64,000 nucleotides of DNA from positions 131,858,714 to 131,922,713 of the forward strand of contig CM057460.1 of NCBI GenBank assembly GCA_030035585.1, in the 5' to 3' direction. Below the pieces are notes generated by a model. That model saw only the letters and a list, made by a program, of their open reading frames with translations. It was not told the origin of the DNA and searched no databases. This DNA comes from Dugong dugon. Lineage: Eukaryota > Chordata > Mammalia > Sirenia > Dugongidae. This document shows positions 22,690-33,480 of the stretch, piece after piece. A program made the translations under genes and the position numbers. Each line of letters starts with the position of its first letter. Position 1 is the stretch's first letter.

Positions 22690-23360
22690 GTGGCTTAAAA
22701 CAACACAAATGTATTCTCCTACAGTTCTGGAGATCAGAAGTCTGAAACTGGTTTCGCTGGGTTAAAGTCAATGTGTTGTCAGGGCTGATTCCTTCTGGAG
22801 GCTCTGAGGGAGAAATCTTTCTCTTTGCCTTTTCAGCTTTTAGTGGTCACCTGCCTTCCTTGGCTTGTGGCCCTCCTCCACCTTCCAAGCATATCACTCC
22901 AGTCTTTGCTTCTGTCATTGTCATATGGCCTTCTCCTCTTCTCTAGTAAAGTCTCCCACTGTCTCCCACTTATAAGGACACCTGTGGTTACATTTAGGGC
23001 CCACCTCTATGTTGTTATTAGGTGCTGTTGAGTCGACTCCAACTCATAGTGACCCCATGTACAACAGAATGAAACATTACCCGGTCCTTTACCATCCTCA
23101 CAATAGTAGGTATGTTTGAACTCATTGTAGCCACTGTATCAAAGTCTTTCTCATTGAGGGTGTTCCTCTTTTTCCCTGACCATTTACTTTACAAAGCCTG
23201 ATGTCCTTCTATAATCCGGGATAAGCTCCCCATCTCATGTCCCTTAACTTAATTACATCTGCAGTGCCTCTTTTGCCATATCAGGTAACATTCACAGGTT
23301 CTAGGGATTAGGACATGGGCATCTCTGGGTGCCATTATTTAGCCAACTACATCTAGGTAG
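22690..23360 (+). mobile_element. MaLR-type LTR (MLT1-like), split by an RTE fragment
   Basis: Typical MLT1-style order: TTAGTGGCTTAAAACAACAC, ACAGTTCTGGAGATCAGAAG, a CTTGGCTTGTGGCCCTCCTC segment, CCACTTATAAGGACACC and GGGCCCACC. After the insert it resumes with ATAATCCGGGATAAGCTCCC, ATTCACAGGTTCTAGGGATT and GCCATTATTTAGCCAACTAC. It is a non-coding solo LTR-like relic of an ancient ERVL-MaLR element. The RTE piece at 23008-23212 sits between CCCACC and GGATAATCC-type sequence. Confidence 0.82.
23008..23212 (-). mobile_element. Short RTE 3' fragment inside the LTR
   Basis: The antisense RTE terminus (GTTGTTATTAGGTGCTGTTG, CAACTCATAGTGACCCCATG) continues through CATTACCCGGTCCTTTACCA and TCATTGAGGGTGTTCCTCTT to TGATGTCCTTCT. 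It is a 5'-truncated insertion of about 205 bp and younger than the LTR. Confidence 0.85.
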
Positions 23361-24755
23361 ACAGATCATGCTCATTGTGATGCAATTTTCATTTCTTGCA
23401 ATTTTAATTATCTTCTGGCGTTATCTACAATAACATCATTGATGAATACAAAGTTGGTTTTTGTTATCTGGCATAGGATGTCTAAAGAGCAGAATGCCAA
23501 TCACTGAAGTGAGCAAATAATTCACTTCTCTGAAATTATTCAGAAGTTTCTGCAATAAGTGTTAAGTCATTCATGCTGTGAGACTAGCAAACATTCAAAA
23601 GAAGGTGAAGATCTGTAAGTGTATATGGATATAGTAAGTTATACTTATTTCTTCAAATATGAATTAAATGTACATGTTAACCTACAAGTGTTTAAAAGAG
23701 TATATACTCATACTAGCACGAGGTGAGAAATCTTATTTAATTTTCATAGGACTTTACTTCAGTAATATATATAAAAAATTGATGAGTAATGAGCTAATGA
23801 CAATGCTAAGTCTGAAGATATACTGAGGAAGGCAGAAGCTCTGTTTCAAGTTGAGAGCCTTGATTTCAGAAAATAAAACCAAGACTATATGACCCTGTTT
23901 CTAAATATTGTAGATAGACCATGCATGACTGATACAACGATTCGTATTGTTTCCTAAGCTGTATATAATTCTAAAGAATCATCTGTAAGTATATTAAATT
24001 TCCTGACATACAGCAATGCTTACCTGAACCAAATGTAGTGATTATGTTTCAGAGATCGGCACATCAGTGTTTTCTAGTGACTAGTTTTAAGTTGTTTCTC
24101 TTTCATAATTCTCTCCTTAAAGCTCTTCCAGCCCTCAATTCTCTCTTTAAAGCTCTATCATCTCTTTAAGCAAATAATTTTTTTAAAAGTCAATAATCAA
24201 CTGTAAAAAATTTTAAAAATAATATCCGCTTTTCATTGCCGATCAAAGGAAAATGCTTCACTTTAGTTGAATCAGGATTGTTTTAAAGAGAAGTCGGTAT
24301 GTTCTAGAAAATAGCGGGTCAGCCATTTCAGGCCGTCTCTGCTCTCTCTGGTTGACAGAATAACTTCACTTTAAATAATGTTATCATTATTCCCCCAATC
24401 CTGTCCCCCTTCATCCCCTCCCTTTTTTTTTTTTTTTTATCCTGTAATCATCTTTTATCAGTAGAACTGGAAATAAGTAGACTATCGGCTAGGGCTTGAC
24501 ACACGTTATCTTTTCATAGATTAATTTTATTTTAACATTGTGATGGCATCTGACTGGTCATTGGACAAGATGTGACTAAAGAATTAGAGAACAGACAGTG
24601 AGGTAAAATGCTGCATGATTACCCTGCTTTCTGGTTTTGGTTTGATTCCACAAATTAGATTTTGAGGCACTGAACCAAGTTTAAATGCTCTGAAATCTGA
24701 GTGCTGTAAAGATTGAGACTTAGTGTGAAAAACAAACCAATTCCTCTTTCTGTCT
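23361..24755. other. Unannotated AT-rich stretch
   Basis: No gene or confident interspersed repeat. It contains a poly-T run at about 24423-24439 and local direct repeats of TCTCTTTAAAGCTCT type around 24110-24160. Confidence 0.5.
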
Positions 24756-24756
24756 C

Positions 24757-24758
<2 letters not shown>

Positions 24759-24802
<44 letters not shown>
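24759..24802. repeat. (CA)22 microsatellite
   Basis: An uninterrupted CA dinucleotide tract of about 44 bp, long enough to be polymorphic in a population. Confidence 0.97.
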
Positions 24803-24805
<3 letters not shown>

Positions 24806-24959
24806 ACACATGTGCACCCATATTCATGTTCGGTTCGTCAATAATGAAGCCAAGTTACCTTTTTAGAAGAGTATATTTACTTACGTTCCTCAGAGTCCAA
24901 ATTGCCTGAACCTGTTTTTCTACTTTTATTCTTTAAAAGAGAGACTTGTTGGAATAATC

Positions 24960-25500
24960 TTCCTGAAACATAAATTCCAGCATGTCCATCCACTGTTAAC
25001 AATGGGAAGTGACTCTCTGTTGTCTACCCCATGAACTGCAATCTCAGATTGGGTTTTAAGATCCTCATTGATCTCTGGTCTCCCTTTTCGTGGAAACATT
25101 CCCCACTATTTTTTCACTCTGCAGGAGTAAGCAGGCTTCTTTTCCTTCTTCCAGAATATCATATGCTTTCCCTGTTTCCTCACCTAGAACCTTCCCTCTC
25201 TTTTAGTCCACATCCTGTGAATTTCTTGCAAAGCACAAGGTCCCACACCACTTCTCCACCTTGAAACCTTGTCTGACTATGCTGGCCTTCAGTGATCTAC
25301 CTCTTTGTTGTCCTTGAAATAGTGCTGCCACATTTTCAGTTCCTCAGATTGATCCAAGTATATTTGTACATCAACTAGATTATAAAAATTTTCAGAGGAG
25401 GGACCATAATTTATATTTCTTTTTGTTCTGTAGCATCTCAGGTGTATAAAGATGCAAAAAACATACTTGTTGATTCTTAAAAATATACCTTTGTATTCTT
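24960..25500 (+). repeat. Probable L2 LINE 3' end
   Basis: Phrases follow L2 3'-end order: GAATAATCTTCCTGAAAC, a C/T-rich block with CACCTTGAAACCTTGTCTGA, ATCAACTAGATTATAAAAAT, AGAGGAGGGACCATAATTTA and TGTAGCATCTCAGGTGTATA. Strongly diverged. Confidence 0.5.
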
Positions 25501-25649
25501 GGTATTGTGGAATATGACATATATTGGTAATAGATTAGGAGCAAGGCAGGCCATGGCTGAAGTAGCTAGGGTGGGACATTGTCCAATTAAAACTATGGTT
25601 CAAATCCAGTAAATTTTACTGAGTTCTGTCATGCAGATTTATTAGTCCT

Positions 25650-25960
25650 CAATGTGGGTGGTTGATTTGCAAATAATTAATTCAGCAAATTCTTATGGAG
25701 CACCTACCACACACAGGAATGTTGCTAGGTGCCAAAAATTACAATGTTGAGTAAAAATACACTCGTTTCTGTCACCCTGGGGTTTATATTCTATCACAAG
25801 AGACTAGAATTATATAACTCCTCACAGAAATGTACAGTTGTAACTCTCACAAGTTCTGTTACGGAGCTGAATAAGGGGATTTGGCCCAGTTGGGAAAATC
25901 AGAGCCAAACTTCCCAAGGATATGACAATACAGTGAAGAATGTATTGAAGTTAGCTCAGT
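25650..25960 (+). repeat. Ancient mammal-wide interspersed repeat, class uncertain
   Basis: It starts CAGCAAATTCTTATGGAGCA, CCTACCACACACAGGAATGT, then TGTCACCCTGGGGTTTATAT. The same opening phrase family occurs at 10918 and about 62390. It is probably an old LINE 3' region. An overlapping 77-codon frame is incidental. Confidence 0.45.
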
Positions 25961-26039
25961 GAAGAGAGAAGGTATGCATGTTTTAGACAGAGAGGATGCC
26001 GTTCATAAAAACAGTATCAGGAAAATGGGTATTGTGTAG

Positions 26040-26564
26040 TGTCTTAGTCATCTAGTGCTGCTATAACAGAAATACCACATGTGAATGGCTTTAATAAACA
26101 GAAGTTTATTCTCTCACAGTCTAGTAGGCTAGAAGTCCGAATTCAGGGCACCAGCTCCCAGGGAATCCTTTCTCTCTCTGTCAGCTCTGGAGGAAGATCA
26201 TTGTCATCAGTCTTTTCTCGGTCTAGGAGCTTCTCCGCACAGGAACCCTGGGTCCAAAGTATGTGCTATGCTCCAGGCACCGCTTCTTGGTGGTATGAGG
26301 TCCCGCATGTCTCTCTGCTGGATTTTCCCTTTTATATCTCAAAAGAGATTGGCTCAAGACACAATCCAATCTTGTAGATTGAGTTCTGCCTCATTAACAT
26401 AACTACCCCTAACCCTATCTCATCAACATCATAAAGATAGGATTTATAACACATAGGAAAATCACATCAGATGACAAAATGGTGGACAATCACACAATAC
26501 TGGGAATCATGGCCTAGCCAAATTGATACACATATTTTTGAGAGACACAATTCAATCCATGACA
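26040..26564 (+). mobile_element. Solo LTR of an old ERVL/MaLR-type element
   Basis: It starts TGTCTTAGTCATCTAGTG and ends AATCCATGACA, giving the TG...CA ends of LTRs. It includes GAAGTTTATTCTCTCACAG and a region with TTGGCTCAAGACACAATCC. The flanking 5-mers are tgtag (26035-26039) and catag (26565-26569). Both can derive from cgtag by CpG decay on opposite strands, so a 5-bp target duplication is likely. No internal retroviral coding is present. The 98-codon frame inside is a by-product. Confidence 0.75.
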
Positions 26565-27329
26565 CATAGGATATTCTTTGGTGCTTATTTGTCGTTATTG
26601 CTGGAAAAGCACCTTCGAGCACACAGTCCTCTGTTATTGCCTAGAAACAGCTTTAACTGTGAAGTTCGAGATGTTACAAAATTTGTGGAGAAGTAACGGG
26701 CCTAGTCATTGGGTGTTTATAGCTCATGTCTCAGTTTTGCTAAGAACTTTGGGTGAATACAAATTATTTAACTGCAGAGAGGATGAAAAAGAGCAGAGAA
26801 GTTAGAGACAAATTTCAGATTAGGTTATTTTTACAGGCACAAGGTATAGGAAGTCTCTGAATTTGTTGATAACTAACGATGAAATAGAGAGGTTTTAGAA
26901 AGCAAGTGCTCTTCTCTTCCACTCTGATGAGAGGAGTTGTTGCTCCAGTGCCCCTTGTATAGGACCACACTGAGGAGGAGGTGAGCTGGACCTCAACATG
27001 CATGGCCACCAAGGGTGTTTGAATGCATCATCTCTGGGCAAGGCAGCCTAAGTTTGAATTTTAGTGCTGCTATTCAGAGATGATTTCTCTGTCTGTGAAA
27101 ATAAAAACAATATTAAGAGAATTGATTGAATTTTTTTGTGTATCATTGAACATAGGTGTTTTCTCCATTAATTATTCCTCTTTATCTTTTTGCTCTCATT
27201 CCTTTCTTCCTCATTGTTAACATATTTTTAAAATGCAGTGGGGCATAAGGTAGGGAGGGACAGAACTAGCAATACCCTGATTATTTCAGTATCTTTACCA
27301 TGTTTACCAGCCCCCAATGCTGTGTTTCT

Positions 27330-27560
27330 TCTTTTTAAAGAGAAGCTGCATGGAATTTTGACTTTTAGAGTCAGACAAATTTGGGTTAAAATGCTGGCTC
27401 TTTCACTAACTAGCTATGTGGCTGTTGGTCAGTGATTTAATTTCACTTTAGATTCAGGTTCAGATTCATTATCTATTAAATGTGTATAATAAGAACTCCC
27501 TTATCAAATTATTGTTCTCTTTGCATTGTGCCTGATATATAATCAATATACAATAAATGC
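27330..27560 (+). repeat. MIR SINE
   Basis: Near-complete MIR order: GACTTTTAGAGTCAGACAAA, TTTGGGTTAAAATGCTGGCT, TTTCACTAACTAGCTATGTG, then AATAAGAACTCCCTTATC and the tail TGTGCCTGATATATAATC. One of the clearest MIR copies in the window. Confidence 0.82.
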
Positions 27561-27714
27561 ACATTAGTTCCCTCTGTATACTGGAAATAAGTCAAGCTCA
27601 AAGTTAAGTTTTATCAGATGTCACCGTGTGTTAAAATAAATCCAAGAGCTTTCTACCAACTGCTAATACATCTTTGATCAATGAGTAAAACCTGTGAATT
27701 CACATAAGTACACC

Positions 27715-28712
27715 AGTTCGGTTGCTTGTGAGGTAATTCTGACTCATGGCGACCCCACTGTGTTCCATAGGGTTTCTTTTTTTTTAATCGTGCTTTAAGT
27801 GAAAGTTTACGATTCAAGTTAGTCTTTCATACAAAAATTTATACATACATTGTTATGTGACCCTTGTTGCTTTCCCTGTACTGTAACAGCACACTCCTTT
27901 CTGCCCCAGATTTCCCGTGTCTGTTCAACCAGCTCCTGACCCTCTCTGCCTTCTCATCTCGCCTCTGGACAGGAGCCGCCCATTTAGTCTCATGTATCTA
28001 CTTGAGCCAAGAAGCACACTCTTCATGAGCATCATTTTATGTCCCATAGTCCAGTCTGATCTTTGTCTGAAGAGTTGGCCTCGGGAATGGTTTTAGTTTT
28101 GGGCTGACAGAGTCTGGGGGCCATGTCTTCCAGGGTCCCTCCAGTCTCAATCAAACCATTAAGTCTGGTCTTTTTACTAGAATTTGAGTTCTGCACTCGA
28201 CTTTTCTCCTGATCCATCAGGGACTCTCTGTTTTGTTCTCTTTCAGGGTGGTCTTTGGTGGTAGCCAGGCACCATCTAGTTTTTCTGGTCTCAGGCTGAT
28301 GAAGTCTCTGGTTTATGAGGCCCTTTCTGTCTCTTGGGCTAATACTTTCCTTGTGTCTGTGGTGTTTTTCATTCTCCTTTACTCCAGGTGGTTTGGGACC
28401 AGTTGATGTATCTTAGATGGCCGCTCACTTGCTTTTAAGACTACAGACACCACTCACCAAAGTGGGATGCAGAACATTTTCTTAATAAACTTTGTTATGC
28501 AAATTGACCTAGGTGTCCCCTGAAACCATGGCCCCCAGATCCCTGCCCCTGCTACTCTGTCCCTCGAAGTATTTGGTTATATTCAGGAAACTTCTTAGCT
28601 TTGGTTTAATCCATAGGGTTTTCAGTGGCTGAATTTTCAGGAGTAGATTTCCAGGCCTTTCTTTCAAGGTGCCTCTGGGTGGACTTCAACCTGCAACCTC
28701 TTGGTTAACAGT
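27715..28712 (-). repeat. AfroSINE split by an antisense L1
   Basis: The first part (27715-27775) is CAGTTCGGTTGCTTGTGAGG to CCATAGGGTTT. The second part (28611-28712) continues TCAGTGGCTGAATTTTCAGG and CCTCTGGGTGGACTTCAACC. The junction bases ccatagggttt occur on both sides (27765-27775 and 28611-28621), the target duplication of the L1 inserted between them. Confidence 0.9.
27776..28610 (-). mobile_element. L1 LINE, 3' UTR only, antisense, 5'-truncated
   Basis: On the minus strand this is the last 835 bp or so of the local L1 type. The tail at 27777-27800 reads as reversed poly(A) plus the terminal module (ATCGTGCTTTAAGTGAAAGT). The body matches the 3' UTR of the L1 at 40.7-43.0 kb (for example CTGTGTCCCTCGAAGTATTT versus its reverse near 42000). 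A perfect 11-bp target duplication flanks it. It contains no ORF2. Confidence 0.93.
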
Positions 28713-28719
28713 AAGTTTA

Positions 28720-29394
28720 GGGTATGATAAACATGTAAAAGAAATTACTGTTGACGTGTAATTAATGTTGGTGAAGGGTTGTAGAGAAAGGCATCAGCTG
28801 CACTGGAAGGGGTGCTGGGCTTTCCAGGGAGAGAATACTAGTGGCTTCTCTGACTTGGTAGAATAGCTTCTCTTACTATACTAGCATCATGTCTTAAGCA
28901 CTTAATAAATATTCACTATTTGATTGGATGAATGCATATTTGCACCAAGAACTCAACCCAGGACGTTCATAGCCACTTGTGGATTCACTTACTTACTTAG
29001 GACCAGAGGAGAACTTTCTTGCTGGTGGAGCCATAAACAAAAGTGAGTCCCAGGCGTTGTATCTGATGCCAATTCACAACCCTCTGTGCATTTGGGGACA
29101 AATAAAGCGACAGTGTGGCTTTCACAGTAGTGGCAGGCTATATAATAGGTGGCCCATTTTGATAAGACCATGCAAATCACTGAAGTTTAAATTGATTTGA
29201 AATTCAATTTGTGTCTGTTAAAGGCCTTCAGTGGCTCCTTCCATTGACCTAGATGGAGATATTATTGCTAGTGGGACTAATGATAAACATTTCTTTTTCA
29301 GTCTTATTATACTGCCTCAAGTAATTGTGCTGGTAACTAGGTTCTTGATTTTTTTTTTTTTTTAAATTGATGTTCTGTGGACTTAATTTAAAAA
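28720..29394. other. Unannotated stretch
   Basis: No gene or confident repeat. A 73-codon frame at 28979-29200 and its antisense twin show no motif. A poly-T run lies at about 29350-29364. Confidence 0.45.
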
Positions 29395-29592
29395 ATAGTT
29401 GCCATCAAGCTGATTCTGACTCATAGCGACCCCACGTTTGTCAGAGTAGAACTGTGCTCCATAGGGTTTTCAGTGGCTGATTTTTGGGAAGTAGATCAGC
29501 AGGTCTTTCTTCTGAGGTGCCTCTGGGTGGATTTGAACCTCTACCCTTTCAGTTAGCAGACAACAGTGTTAACTGTTTGTGCTACCCAGAGA
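29395..29592 (-). repeat. AfroSINE (longer form)
   Basis: Antisense: GATTCTGACTCATAGCGACC, AGTAGAACTGTGCTCCATAG, the middle insert GGCTGATTTTTGGGAAGTAG, and reversed head TTAGCAGACAACAGTGTTAA to TGCTACCCAGAGATTCT. Confidence 0.9.
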
Positions 29593-30019
29593 TTCTAATA
29601 TGACCTATAAAATACAGAATAATTATAAATAGACAAAACAATATTGTTATTTATTATTGGGAGCTGAGGTGTTGACATTTTTAATAGGGCTAAGGTAATG
29701 TGGAAAATGTAAGGCAGTTAGTAAGATAGAGGATTTATTATTTTGCCATTTAGAATCCATGCAACATATGTAATTTTAAGACAAACATAAATAAGGAATA
29801 TATTATTCTTATTGGCTATGGATTTTACCTAGCTTGTTCTGAAAAATTGATGCAGCTTTTTAGCCAGAAATAGTTTTAGGAAATTTTTATCATTCAGAAA
29901 CTAATATTTTTCGTGTACAGTCATGCACTGCGTAACTTGTTCGGGATACGTCCGACCGCATATACCGTCCCTGGTTCCATAAAGTTATATTCTTTACTTT
30001 ATTCCCTAGACAGCAATGA

Positions 30020-30150
30020 ATAATAAGAGGTCTGGGATTCTAATCTTTGTTCTGTCATGAGTGCGTTGAGCAACAAAGTACCTCCCTCGGTCTCTTTCAC
30101 CTGCACAAAGGAGTTGGGCGCGAGGATGGCCGATATCCTTTAACTGTCCA
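30020..30150 (+). repeat. MIR-like segment inside the Tigger element
   Basis: GGGATTCTAATCTTTGTTCT, GTCATGAGTGCGTTGAGCAA, CTCTTTCACCTGCACAAAGG and AGTTGGGCGCGAGGATGGCC follow the MIR core-to-3' order. It carries more CpG than expected for such an old repeat. Confidence 0.45.
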
Positions 30151-30460
30151 AAGTCAGAACCAAAGCTCATGCGTGACCGAAGGCCCGCTCACCCCAGGTT
30201 AGCTGGCTGCCTTGTGTGGGTTTGGATCATAAGGTTGGGAGGGCCGCGGGGCAGCAGGAAGACTAACCTCCAGACCCTGCCGGCCGGGGTTACCGCCCTG
30301 GAGCCCTGCACACCCCTTCCACCAGCTCCAAAGGGCACAGACTGGGGGCTTCCGAGAGCCGAGAGGCAGCAGCCATTATCCGTGTATAGCCACAGGCACG
30401 GCTAGGGGCAGAGAAATCCCTGGCTTGAGAGAGGAGCCGCAGCCGCAAGAGCCCCATTGT
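30101..30460. other. Small GC- and CpG-rich block
   Basis: About 60% or more GC by eye, with about 19 CpG between 30061 and 30455, against a CpG-poor, AT-rich background. It includes GGGCCGCGGGG and CTGCCGGCCGGGG. A 78-codon plus-strand frame and a 115-codon minus-strand frame cross it without recognisable motifs. It could be captured genomic DNA, a regulatory block or an undecayed repeat core. Confidence 0.6.
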
Positions 30461-30539
30461 TTGCACAATGTCCAAATCACATAATGTCTGTCCTATTTCA
30501 CAGAACATGTTGTGGACTTTAAACGATGCATGACTGTAT

Positions 30540-32476
30540 AAACTAAACCATGTTTCTTGATGCAGTGCCATCTTGTAGGAAATTGTAGGAAATAAGCCAT
30601 GTGCAAATTTCTTCTGCAAATTTTTAAGCTTAGACAAACTATTTTATAGTAATAAATTTTTTTCAGGAGAAATCTTTAAGAAATTATCATCTTGACTGTA
30701 GTTTGTTTCTTTAGCACATTACACCTTCAGAAGTTATTCAGCGTTCATTTTATGTTGATTTTTAAAGTCATCCACTGCATACTGATAGTGAAATAAAAAT
30801 TAGAATTCAAATCAGTAGACCTGAGTGCTGAGCCTGCCTCTGCAACTAACCTGCGCCATAATCTTGACTAAATCTTTTCAGCCTCCGGGGTCACACATTT
30901 CAGAGAATGAACCAGATAACTCAGACACACACTACTTCTCTTATTTTATAAATGGTCAAGAGATTTTAAATGGCTTGTCCAAGGCAAATTTGTCTAGACA
31001 ATAGACCTAAAAATATAATCAGGGTTTTCTGATATTAGTTTCAGTGCTGTTTCCACAACAGCCAGATACCATGAAGCATGAAGGAGATTCCAACTTAGTA
31101 GGTGTTATATCATTTTTCCTTTAGTAAAAAATGAAATATCAAGTGTGCTACAAGCACAGATATTAGTATTCTTAGAAAGTTCTAGATAGACTTATTATTA
31201 AACAGTGGTCTGTGGTAACCAGAATATAGTATAGATTCCCTAAGAACGAATCTCATCATATTCATTTAATTTTTTGATAGGAATACTAAGTGATAAATTA
31301 GAGACTATATCCTCTGTAGCATAACTTGATTTTACTAAGGTATTTTGTAGACTGTTTCATGATGTCTCCATTATTCAGGAAGGGTTATCCCCAAATTTAG
31401 TGAAGAAGAGTTGCTTCAAATTATACCTCACAATTTATCAAATAGAGACTCATTCTGAGTAATGATCCATGCATACCTGACTTTTGGGAGTTTTTGGTTT
31501 TGTTGTAGAGGTGCTTTCCTTTTCATTTTTTTTTAATCACTTGGTTTCTTGATCTTCAAAGTGAATATCATACTCTATTGGTTTCACAAGATATTTCATC
31601 ATAATCTTTTTTGATCACATTCCTTCAGGGAGATACTAAGGCCACACCCACAGCAGCTGGTGAATTCATTCCCAGGAGCTGGAAGTCTCTTATTATATTT
31701 CAAGGTAATCAGTAACCATTTACTCACAGATACCGTCACAACCATTGTGCTTTCCTGCAATACCTCTTATTAGTGCGTTTCATTTTTCTCAGTTCTTTAT
31801 ACCACAATCAACAATCATGCTTGCATAATAACCTTAATGACATTATAATTGGATATAATAATCACCAGTAAAACAATATCATTCAGATCATATTGATTAA
31901 CAGTCTTTCATTAAATGAGGCAGCATATGAGAATGTTCTTAGCACACACAAGATTCCAATATGTTTGTTGTATTTGAATCTAACAAGCAGGGACTTCTCC
32001 AGTAACCTTCCAATGAGTTCTCTGTTTTGTTTTGTCCCTTTTCAGTATTCTTTCCTTAAATTGGTTAAATCCATAGAACTAAATTTGCAGGTGATACACA
32101 GTTCAGAGAGGATAGCAAATACATTGAAGTTTGGAATCAAGTTTTCGAAAGATACTGATTGTCTGGAACTGATGTAGACCAAAATTATGACCAAATTTTA
32201 CAAAGAACAATTTCAAGTATAAAATTAATATTTTTAAAATTCAGCTGTGCAAATACAGGACTAGCAGATCTTTTCCTAACAAAATTGGTGGATTGCTTCA
32301 TTAATACTCAATAAAGGCATGAACCAATGAAATAGCAATATAGGAATTGAAGGATAGGGAGAAAAGGTGATAATTAAATTCCAGTTGAAACTTGGCCCAA
32401 ATCTGAGAAGTAACTCTGTTTCTCAAGGGAGACAAGACTGGGAGAGTATAAATAAGAGAACTAACATTTATGAGAA
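30540..32476. other. Unannotated stretch with weak MIR remnants
   Basis: No gene is seen. MIR-like pieces lie at about 30800-30910 (plus) and 30940-31080 (minus, with TTTATAAATGGTCAAGAG and TTGTCCAAGGCAAATTTG). The rest is AT-rich and unrecognised. The 94-codon frame at 31893-32177 has no motif. Confidence 0.45.
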
Positions 32477-32668
32477 GTCCCTGGGTGGTACAAATGCTTA
32501 AGCACTCATCTACTAGCTGAAAGGATGGTGGTTGGAACCCACCCAGAGGCACCATGGAGATCTGCATAGAAAAGGTCACAGCCTTCAAAAACCTATGGAG
32601 CAGTTCTACCCTGCATGCAAAGGTTGCTGGGAGTTAGAATCTATCCGATGGCAGCAAACAACAGCAGC
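32477..32668 (+). repeat. AfroSINE (longer form), AAC-type tail
   Basis: Head AGTCCCTGGGTGGTACAAAT, GGTTGGAACCCACCCAGAGG, the middle insert with AAAAGGTCACAGCCTTCAAA, terminus AGAATCTATCCGATGGCAGC and tail CAACAGCAGCAGC. Confidence 0.9.
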
Positions 32669-32669
32669 A

Positions 32670-33147
32670 GCATTTATGAGTAAGAACTACATTTTTGGTT
32701 GTATATTAGCTGTTTCATATATTGTATACTATTTCACATAAGCCTTATAACAGCCCGGATTCTAGCCCTTCCAGCTCACCTCAGCCAGAGCATCTGTACT
32801 GCTATCAGTTTAATATGATGATAACTTGAAGCATAGTAGGTTAAGGTGGGATTAGAAGGAAGAAACATATCACAAACACCTTCGATAATTTCTTGAAGAA
32901 TTTATCTAAGAATCTAAGACTGAACACAAGGAAGGTGGCCAAACAGCAGAAGTAGATGGAGCATATTTGGTCTTAACTCCACTATCTTTTCTTAACCCTA
33001 ATTTCACTAGCATCACCCATGACTGTGACACTCCAAGCAGGGAGGATAAGTCACTGCTCTTTTATCACGCAGGTTTATATTGCCATTTTGGGAGACATTA
33101 TGCTAATAATCTTTGTGCATTCTTTTAAGGCAGTGTTTGTAAATGTA
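32670..33147. other. Unannotated stretch
   Basis: Nothing recognised: AT-rich, with no coherent frame and no confident repeat. Confidence 0.4.
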
Positions 33148-33480
33148 TGTTGTTGTTAGGTGCCAGTGAGCTGGTTTTGACCCATAGCGACCCTATGCCC
33201 ATTAGAATGAAACACTGCTCAGTCCTGTGCCATCCTCACAATCCTAGTTATGTTTGAGCCCATTGTTGTAGTTACTGTGTCAGTCCATATTGTTGAGGGT
33301 CTTCCTCTTTTTCACTGACCTTCTACTTCACCAAGCATGATGTCCTTCTCCAGGGACTGTTCCTTCCAGGTAACATGTCCAAAGTGAGACTTACTTTTTC
33401 TCACTGTCTTGCAAGAAGTACAACCAGAATGCTCCTTACAAGCGAGGATGGCAAGACTTAGTCTCACTTTGGACATGTAA
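33148..33480 (-). mobile_element. RTE 3' fragment with 5' inversion
   Basis: 33148-33390 is the antisense RTE terminus (GTTGTTGTTAGGTGCCAGTG to AACATGTCCAAAGTGAGAC). Directly after it, about 33406-33480 is the neighbouring RTE segment in the opposite (plus) orientation: AGTACAACCAGAATGCTCCT to GTCTCACTTTGGACATG. In the intact copy at 2.9-4.3 kb these two are contiguous in one orientation (3985-4060). That is the pattern left by twin priming during LINE insertion. The AACATGTCC segment is present on both arms. Confidence 0.85.

Larger units (their letters stand above)
29918..30536. mobile_element. Tigger/MER2-like element (TcMar) with a foreign GC-rich core
   Basis: It is bounded by TA (29916-29917 and 30537-30538), the target duplication of mariner-type elements. 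The left end reads CAGTCATGCACTGCGTAAC and the right end is ACGATGCATGACTG, giving inverted ends that share CAGTCATGCA. About 75 bp at the left (GACCGCATATACCG...) and about 85 bp at the right (TTTGCACAATGTCCAAATCA, TTTCACAGAACATG) match the two ends of MER2-group elements. The middle (about 30000-30450) does not look like Tigger: a MIR-like piece is followed by GC-rich sequence. Confidence 0.75.

Noticed and set aside
24759-24802. Regular CA repeat considered as part of a CRISPR-like or tandem array
   Set aside because: It is a plain dinucleotide microsatellite with no spacers; nothing CRISPR-like is present, as expected for mammalian DNA.
30290-30637. 115-codon minus-strand frame over the CpG-rich block
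   Set aside because: It crosses from the GC-rich core into the Tigger end and beyond, so it is not a coherent coding unit.
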